Origin: Cinnamomum chago
Lineage: Eukaryota; Streptophyta; Magnoliopsida; Laurales; Lauraceae
Length of the DNA stretch: 64,000 nt
Direction of reading: 5' to 3'
Assembly (NCBI GenBank): GCA_038049695.1
Contig: CP142454.1
Span: 76,547,501-76,611,500 of the forward strand
The notes beneath the pieces were generated by a model, which saw only the letters and a program-made list of their open reading frames with translations, made no database searches and was not told where the DNA came from. Positions 50,367 through 64,000 of this stretch are shown here, in pieces; position 1 is the stretch's first letter, and each line of letters opens with the position of its first letter. The translations under genes and the position numbers were made by a program.

Positions 50367-51043
50367 TATGCGTGCATAAATATGTACGGACTTGTTTATA
50401 TGGATATAGAACTTCTTAGGAAAGATCAAATGCTTGAGACCTGAAACGGAAAAAGAAACAAAGGTCAGAGACCCCGGCAACCACAAGCACTCTGATGCCT
50501 AAGTTGGTTCAACAACTAGACAAAGGATGAATGAGTGAAGAAGAAGAGAGAACATAGAATATGGGTGTGTATATGTGTATGCGTACCTCTTCTGGATTTG
50601 CTTCTTGTGTATATATAGGTCAAGTGTTGACTTTTGGAGGTAGGGTCCCATCGGACCTTACCCTAATGTTTTGGAGGTAGAGTCCCATTGGACCTTACCC
50701 TGGTTGACCTTAGAGGTTGAGTCTCATCGGACCTTACCTTAATGTAGACGTAGCCACCGGATAATGAAAACTTTTTATCTCTATCCGATGCATGTCATCA
50801 TTACTCAACACATTCTGTAACGTGGTTGAGTCTCTATGGGAGTACAATCACGATTGACTAAGAGTTAGTGCTCGTCTCGGTTAACGAAACCGAACTGAAG
50901 ATGATGCTGAGGTTAGGTGTGACCTTAGTACGGAAGCATTCTAGCACTATTGCCGAGATGGATAAAACCGAGACCAAGATATGTCTAGCTAGTACTATTA
51001 TCGAAACTAGGAAAATCTCGGTATTATGAAAATATCCCACACA
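50367..51043 (-). repeat. 5' LTR of the Tat element
   Basis: 677 bp, begins TGTGTGGGATATTTTC on the minus strand. It contains three copies of a GAGGTAGGGTCCCATCGGAC-type word against two in the other LTR, which explains most of the 95-bp length difference. Confidence 0.9.
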
Positions 51044-51048
51044 GCACT

Positions 51049-51800
51049 AAAATCAAAAGTTAGGAAGGATCCATTGTCTACTAGATGCTTTCTGAATCAT
51101 AACAATTCAAAATTTAAAGTGTGACATCCTAGATGATGAATCCTTGTAGTTTGAGGATTAGTTCTTGTAGATCCCATATCGAAGTACAGCAACATATTTC
51201 CCCATGTGGATAAGAAAGAGATGATTACAGAAATGCTTTGAGCGCTTACATGGTATCAGACTGGTTAAAGCAGAAGTTCAGATCGGTTGTTCACTTCGGT
51301 AACATACAAAAGAAGCTTTCAGCAAGGTAGACCCACTGCGTCTCACCAAACCCACGATTACTGCTGAAGATGTTGTTCTCTTCAGCCACTGTTGCTGTTA
51401 TTTTTTCAATCAGGTCTTGAAATGAGCCTTTGTCTAAAACTTACTTGTATTGTTGCCTTCTCTTCCCTTCCTGTTATTTCATCTACAAAGATCTTCAATC
51501 CAGCCATCAATTTCCAACTGCAGGATCACACCCTCTACAACCTCAGACATCCCAACTAGAAACAAATTGTTCATTGCCCACTGTTGATGTTTGTCTTCTA
51601 AAATACTTGCCTTGTATAGTAGAGTTACTTCCCATGATTACCAAAAGCTTGAGCCACAAGGCAGACCACGAACGGAGCTACATAGGGTTGAGGGGTCAAT
51701 TGCCCCGCGCAACTTTGCCTTCCCAATAAAATAAAAGAAAGCATATCCAACAATAGATTTTGATCTTATCCTAGTGTCCCTCCTCATATTTTCTTTTGAT
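51049..51800. other. Non-coding DNA after the Tat element
   Basis: No exon or repeat family recognised. Confidence 0.4.
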
Positions 51801-52543
51801 TTTTTTGTATATACCCCCGTAAGGTTTGTATGATTTGCAAATCGGCCCCTGTGGTTTTTGTATTTGTAAATAGGCCCCATGCTCTTTCATTTCAATACCT
51901 TTAATGTCCCTAAAATTAATATTCCTAATGAGAATGGATAACCACTATGAAATTTGTGTTGAGCTTTTATGAAAACGACAAGTTTGCCCTTATATCCATT
52001 AAACAAAAATGGGTATATTATTATTTATAAAAATATCATTATTTTATTCCAACTCCCAATTGTCTCTTTTAATAACTCTTTAATGCATATGGAGTCTAAT
52101 CATGTATTTTGAAACTTCCACCAATCTAAAAGTCGGTCATGCATGGATTGAATCAATTATAACCAACTATGAGCACAGGCTTTCATTGTCATTATGATTG
52201 ATTTGAATCTAATAAAATAGGCCCTATAGTGATAAAAATATATTTATGTGCGGTTATTCTCTCCCACTAAATATAATTATTAATGTTACAAGCTTCAGAG
52301 AAAAATAAGTCTCAGCTTTTAAATCTATGCATATAGGGATAAAGAGATGGGCAAAAGCGTCATTTCACTCTAAAAACATTGGGTGGTTGGAAGGCTACTG
52401 ATTTTAAGGACACGAAAGGTATTAAATTGAAAAGGCAGGGGCATATTTACGAATACTAAAACTATATGGGTCTATTTACAAATACTAAAACTATAGGGGC
52501 TTATTTACAAATCCTACAAACCTTAGAGGGGGATATGCAAAAA
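51801..52543. mobile_element. Foldback/MITE-like element with inverted ends of about 120 bp
   Basis: Left arm 51801-51915 (TTTTTGTATATACCCCCGTA, GGTTTGTATGATTTGCAAAT, AATACCTTT) is the imperfect reverse complement of 52395-52543. The right arm has one extra ATTTACAAATACTAAAACTA unit. The interior is AT-rich and non-coding. No sure target duplication; the superfamily is unknown, with a Mutator-type MITE the first guess. Confidence 0.65.
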
Positions 52544-53580
52544 GCTCTTTTCTTTTTCTCTTATTTGCCCCTCAATAATCTTTTTTTTTTTCTCTTAGTA
52601 AAGAATAGAACTTTTAAAATACATAAGGAAATTTTGGTCTTTTACTTTCATAAAAAATACAACTCATCAAATCACCAAAAAGATAAGCATTAAGCTATGA
52701 TTTTAGGGTTTTTCTTTTCTTTTTCTTGCCCATTATTGAGCATAGAATTCTAATCCTCTTAAAGTTTGAAATTCATAATCAGCACAACTCGTTTCATTTA
52801 TTATCAAAATTTAAATCTATAACATTTTAATTTAAAATATAAATTAAATTAGATCTAATTTGACTCGTAAGTAAGAAATTTCATGTGGCTTACTATAGAT
52901 AGAGGTGCTTAAAAGTTTTTTTTATACTAATTACATGACAAAGGTTTCATCTAAGTTTGTGATTTTCATAAAGTTTTAGAAGGATTTGAGCTCTAAACAA
53001 TGGATCAAAGGTCAAGTCTTTTTATAAATGTCAACCCCGTATTATGATCTACAGAATTATTTAATTTGATTTTTTAATTCTAATCATGTACTCATTTGTA
53101 AAAATGCTAAAATTATAGCCAACACACACTCATTGCTGACTGGTGTTAGCACTGGTTTCACACATATGCCCAAAGATATATCACTATTGACAAGTTGCCT
53201 AACACGGCAAAAATAAAAATAAAAATAAAAGAGCTAAAAATTATACAATTTACAATTATGCTCTTACCTTTTGTACCCATTTTTTAACGTTGTTGGATAT
53301 AAAAAAACAATCTAAATTCATTTTTTTTAACAATTTTGAGGTATAATGTAATAATTTTTTAAAGTCTTTCTCAAATTCCTCGTTAAGAAATTCCTCCCCG
53401 CACCACACACACACACACAACATTCCTATGCGTCATGGCATTTTGCAATTTGTTGGCCTGAAGGATTGAGACAAAGAAATGTTTCTGTTCTTCACACTTC
53501 ATTAGGCCCTCTCCCATCACTTTGTGCGGGCAAGCATTGGCAAATCCTCTCGACACTGTCAAGGTCGACGTTGACCCTGG
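52544..53580. other. AT-rich non-coding DNA with an (AC)n tract
   Basis: AAAAT repeats at about 53211-53229 and (AC)n at 53402-53419. No gene seen. Confidence 0.45.
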
Positions 53581-54155
53581 TAGAGGTGGCAAAATGTTAT
53601 TCAACCCGCTAATCCGACCCTAACCTGACCCAATTTTGACCCATCAAACCAGACCGACCCTAACCTGACCCAATTTTAACCCATCAAACCAGACCTACGA
53701 GAAATATGGGTCAGTCACGGGATAGGATTTCCTAACCCTCATAATAACGGGTCGGGTTAGGATTGACTCACCTAACCTGCCTAACCCGTCAATTGAGTAG
53801 TTTGAAAGTCCAGAAATATAAGGACTTGTTGCCAATTTAATTAGTTTTTTTATAAACATTTGCATAAAAGAGTCACTTGGTGAAGTGGTAGAGATGTTGC
53901 TGAAAATGCAAAATCTTGAGGGCTTGAATCTTCTAAGCCATCTTATTTTAGGGCGAGGGGTAATAAATCTAGTTATACGGGTTAGGTTAAGCCCAACCTA
54001 ACCCGACCCACATTTAATGCGGATTACGTTGGTTAGCCCTACCCGAATCAAAATGACTGGGGGTTGCAAGAGCGGGTCAGTCACGGGCCAGTGTTCAGAA
54101 GGCGGGCCCTACTTTTAACCCGACCCAAATTAGCTGGACCCAACTCGTTTGCCAG
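53581..54155. mobile_element. hAT-like relic rich in CCCGACCC/GGGTCGGG words
   Basis: Left end TAGAGGTGGCAAAATG and right end (read inward) CACGGCTGGCAAACGAG look like hAT ends (GGTGGCAAA/GCTGGCAAA), and the subterminal parts carry CAACCCG/CTAACCC words. No clean 8-bp target duplication found, so borders are approximate. A 39-bp unit is present twice near 53614-53695. Confidence 0.45.
53872..53945 (+). other. tRNA-like sequence inside the hAT relic
   Basis: TGGTGAAGTGGTAGAGATG resembles an A box and GGGCTTGAATCTTC resembles a B box, about 35 bp apart. It does not fold into a full tRNA by eye (no matching acceptor stem), so a SINE head or tRNA relic is more likely than a gene. Confidence 0.3.
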
Positions 54156-54344
54156 CCGTGCATTGTAGCCATGGTCAACGTTTCCCTCAACACTGGAAAC
54201 AAGGGTCAACGTCTAACCTAAAAATAAAAAAGGGGGAAAAGACCATGGGTTTTTGGGCAGGAAAGCTGGTTTGCTGTGGAATTGGATAAAGTGACATTTT
54301 TGGTGCAATGGCCACCTAAAGATTTTTTTTTTGGTAAAATCCTC

Positions 54345-54640
54345 TTTTTAATATGAATTAAAGATTAAATCATACAGAAGGCAACAATTCAGATAATCAT
54401 CAAAATTAGCCATGGGACTTTCCTCAATTTCCATTCATGAATAAGAACATAATCCTCAACATGATAGGCAGACAGCTCTTATTTTTGAAATAGCCTCAAC
54501 GACACACATTATTGTGTTCAATTAATAAAGTGTAAGGGAGGGTTGTAAACAAATGAAGAGTGGGAGAAGCTCAACAAAGGCAAACCGAAAGGAGGAGATG
54601 AAAAAAGGCGGAAGATCCCATCTTTCTTCAATACAAATCT
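54345..54640 (-). other. OASTL: 3' flank/3' UTR of cysteine synthase copy 2
   Basis: Downstream of the TGA at 54641. Conserved with 7862-8157 beyond copy 1, so it belongs to the duplicated unit. No canonical AATAAA was pinned down. Confidence 0.5.
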
Positions 54641-61651
<7,011 letters not shown>

Positions 61652-61830
61652 CGCTTCGCAGGAGAAGTAGAAGAAGAACAGAGACTAAGCTAGGGCACTT
61701 CACGAGTCCTTCCTCTTCCTGTTCCTGTAGTTGTTCTTTCTGCACAGTCGTATCCTTTGGAAGAATTATACCGTGCTCCGCGGGAGTATTTTGAATAAAG
61801 GTATCTCGCGTATTTATAATTCCGAGTTTG
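61652..61830 (-). promoter_or_regulatory. OASTL: Copy 2 cysteine synthase 5' UTR and core promoter with TATA box
   Basis: On the minus strand a good TATAAATA lies at 61818-61811, about 160 bp before the ATG. A second AT-rich element, GGTATAAT, sits closer to the gene near 61765-61772. The leader between them and the ATG is purine-rich (GAAGAGGAAG-type). Similarity to the copy 1 promoter ends at about 61830. No transcription start was mapped; this is motif inspection only. Confidence 0.55.
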
Positions 61831-61849
61831 CACGCCCTTTGTTTATAAG

Positions 61850-62070
61850 GAGTAAAATTAAATTAAATTAAGTGTGAAATTAAGAAGAAAAAAAATATTT
61901 TTTTAAATATTTTTATAATTTTTTTTGTCATATTGCATCTTTTAAAAATACATTTTTATCATTTTGTGTAAATAAAAGTGTCTTTTTCTGTTATTTTGCA
62001 TATTTTCAAATAACTCCCTTCGCTTTCCTTCTTTATTTTTTTTACATTCTACTTTATTTTAATTTACTCT
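61850..62070 (+). mobile_element. AT-rich MITE upstream of cysteine synthase copy 2
   Basis: Terminal inverted repeats GAGTAAAATTAAATTAAATT and AATTTACTCT-type. Same family and locus as 35866-36100 but in the opposite orientation. Starts about 200 bp upstream of the copy 2 ATG. Confidence 0.6.
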
Positions 62071-62087
62071 ATTTTCACACCAACATG

Positions 62088-62772
62088 AACTACATATAGT
62101 ATGATAATATATAATATTAATTGTAGATATTATGTAATATCATATTATACTATTAACAGTCAGTTCTGTCTTGGGCTTGAATTTTGCTTGGGTTGGTTTA
62201 TACTTTATATTCTTCATTAGGGTTGTTATATAGTGTACACTCTTGTAAAGGTGGGTTTGCAAAGCAATTAGAACATGAGAAAATTGGAACAAGAAGAGAA
62301 AAATCATGAAAATCTATCAACTTTTTTAAAATATTATATATTTATTTCCTATTTCTAATTATTTAGAAAATAATTCATGTTGCATAACGTCTTTTTAATA
62401 AGGGAATTATGTTTAAAAATATTTTGACATTCTTTCAAAATAATGATTTTCCCATAATAGTATTTGTTATAGTACTTAGACATGAATTCTAACGTACAAC
62501 TCATTTTGCTTAAAACGACGCTTGTTTCCGAAAGTTGAAGATTTGAATCCACACTACCGTACTGGGGCCACCACAAGGATTTACCTCGCTCCCTCATGCC
62601 ATAAGAAATAGTGTGGCCCAAAGCGCTTGACACTCTCCCTTATCCAATAAAAATAAAAATAAAAAGAAGTTACTTAAGATATGAGAGGATGGTCCAAGAA
62701 AGCACCAAACAAGCCACAATGTATTTAAAGGGGTTATCCTTTTGTGCCAATGTCCTCTCCACAAATGTGGGC
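62088..62772 (+). repeat. Copy 2 flank, inverted at 22027-23281
   Basis: TACATATAGTATGATAAT through TATGAGAGGATGG to CCACAAATGTGGG is the reverse complement of 23.28-22.03 kb. An extra piece of about 190 bp lies at 62470-62660. Non-coding. Confidence 0.75.
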
Positions 62773-63740
62773 CAAGGGATTGTTTGTCTAGATACAATGA
62801 ACTTGCAGGAAATACCTATCATGAATACAACAAAACAGCAGCCAGCCGTGTTAGAAAACATCTAGTCCATATTTTATATTTGGTGGGGCACACTAGTCCC
62901 ACCAATATGCCATGTGTACTTAGATTTAAGTGCTCATCACCAAAAGGACAATGGGGAGGTTGTCAATCCAATCTGTCTTTACTTTCCAGTAACCAAAAGG
63001 TCAATGGCCAGGTTTTCAATCCAATCTGTCTTTACTTTCTAGTGGATGCCGAGGATGAGGACTTTACTTATCTTTAACTTTTGTGCTGGCTGTATCCTGA
63101 TTAGCTTTGTAAAAAACAAAAGGAAAATTTTTAAGTAAGGCTTAGTATTTTATCTTATTTCAAAAAAATGGAAAGTTTTAAAGCTTTTCAAATTAGTCCA
63201 TAAGTTTTCCATGAAGTTTCCAATTAAAGACATTTAGTCATTTAAAGGTATTTTTATGGTATTTTCTCTCAATTTTTTAAAAATACCGAGGGTACTTTCA
63301 TTTAAAGCAATGACTTGGTTCTGGCAGCCACTATCTTTTGCCGAAGTTCCTAATTTTCCTCGATCACTATAAGGCTACTAGTGAAAAAAAAGGAAGAAAA
63401 TGTAGAGTAAGTGATGGGGGATTTTATTTCATTGAAGGATAATTTGGGTAATTTAAGAAATTGAAGAAAAAAGTTGCCCGAAAATAGCTTTAAATTGATG
63501 AATGTCCTTAATTGAGAATTTCATGGAAAACTAAGGGACTAATTAGAAAAGTTTTAAAACTTATGTCCTTTTTTGAAATAAGACAAAAACTTAAGGACTT
63601 ATTTGAAAATTTCTTTAAAAAAATTATTACTATTGATTTCAAAGAAACGACAAGACCTGATACAGTAATTTGGGGCTTTGGGCTTATCCATTTTGTTTTC
63701 AAATTGGATTTTGATGTAACATTTCTTCCCCAATTAATGA
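62773..63740 (+). repeat. Copy 2 distal flank, matches 36122-36580
   Basis: Direct homology to 36122-36580, split by the foldback element at 63118-63616. A GTCAATGGCCAGGTTTTCAA-type segment is duplicated locally (about 62950 and 63000). Non-coding; similarity stops near 63740. Confidence 0.85.
63118..63616. mobile_element. Foldback MITE of about 500 bp
   Basis: Inverted arms of about 160 bp: left has TTATCTTATTTCAAAAAAAT, AAATTAGTCCATAAGTTTTC and AATTAAAGACATTTAGTCA; the right arm is their reverse complement with about 15 percent differences. Absent from the matching site near 36.45 kb. A weak A-rich direct repeat (TGTAAAAAA/TTAAAAAAA) could be a 9-bp target duplication. Confidence 0.7.
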
Positions 63741-64000
63741 AGGGATTTTTACCAAATAAGTGTTTTTAAACTTGTATTACACAGATTCAGTTATAAATAC
63801 ATTAAAACATCCATATGGGTGTTCGTACAATTTTTTTGGACAATTAAGCCCCCCACATAATGCGGATGATATCGTCATCTATAGGAACCAGAGTAAAGAA
63901 CATCAGTTTCTCCTCCTCATGTATCCTCCGCTTCAAAAAAAAAAATCTCTTGATGTTTCCTCTCCTCTACGTTCCTTTTATGTTCTTATTCTCATGCACC
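63741..64000. other. Non-coding end of window
   Basis: No feature recognised. The start of a CT-rich stretch near 63900-64000 could be a leader of a gene beyond the window. Confidence 0.3.

Larger units (their letters stand above)
40552..51043 (-). mobile_element. Ty3/gypsy Tat-lineage LTR retrotransposon, old and broken
   Basis: 10492-bp fossil. In element orientation the 5' LTR is 51043-50367 and the 3' LTR 41133-40552; the target duplication GCACT is at 40547-40551 and 51044-51048. A primer-site-like TGGCACCGTCTGTGGGG follows the 5' LTR, and a purine tract (CTAGGGGGCAAT) precedes the 3' LTR. Parts, minus strand: gag about 50.3-48.8 kb, protease near 48.4, reverse transcriptase about 47.9-47.0, RNase H 46.9-46.5, a second (archaeal-type) RNase H 46.4-46.0, integrase 45.7-44.7. 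The second RNase H and an extra antisense region are marks of the Tat lineage. It has a dozen or more breaks. The LTRs differ at about 9 percent of sites over the 280 bp I compared by eye, so it is much older than the Reina-like element. Confidence 0.93.

Overview
This window is nuclear DNA of a flowering plant. It has AT-rich introns with GT..AG splice sites, plant-type Ty3/gypsy elements, a FAR1-type Mutator-like transposon, several hAT and Tourist-like MITEs, and a plant organellar cysteine synthase. Nothing seen fixes the species. The amount of nested repeat DNA suggests a repeat-rich, possibly woody, genome. No bacterial-style operon, CRISPR array, rRNA or intact tRNA gene was found.

The only two protein-coding host genes I can support are a directly repeated pair on the minus strand, each with ten exons. 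Both encode O-acetylserine (thiol)lyase (cysteine synthase) with a plastid-type leader. Copy 2 (54641-61651) reads as a clean 383-residue protein that keeps every family motif. Copy 1 (8158-21877) also stays open for 376 residues. It has substitutions at several highly conserved positions, a weakened TATA sequence, an 861-bp MITE in its last intron and a 5.9-kb LTR retrotransposon in its first intron. The duplicated block is at least 9 kb: 54.35-63.74 kb matches 7.86-22.02 kb plus 22.03-23.28 and 35.87-36.58 kb. In copy 1 the DNA between the promoter and the distal flank is inverted relative to copy 2, with one breakpoint just upstream of the copy 1 TATA position.

Layout: 1-7.86 kb is non-coding and repeat-derived (43-bp tandem repeats, two hAT-type MITEs, an LTR-like block, a Tourist MITE). 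7.86-22.02 kb is cysteine synthase copy 1 with its inserted elements; the LTR element at 15406-21330 itself carries a solo LTR in its 3' LTR. 22.03-36.1 kb is the inverted segment. It holds a 307-bp tandem duplication, a 7.9-kb Mutator-like element with 1.5-kb terminal inverted repeats and a decayed FAR1 transposase, a CACACCTTTGTGGGG-type repeat array, and a broken casein kinase 1-like gene fragment. 36.6-40.3 kb is featureless AT-rich DNA. 40.55-51.04 kb is an old Tat-lineage gypsy element with an extra antisense reading region. 51.05-54.3 kb holds a foldback element and an hAT-like relic. 54.3-61.8 kb is copy 2, and 61.8-64 kb is its upstream flank.

I see no candidate for a new biochemical system. 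The most interesting material is the contrast between the two cysteine synthase copies, the inversion at the promoter of one of them, and the order of transposon insertions that can be read from nesting and target-site duplications.
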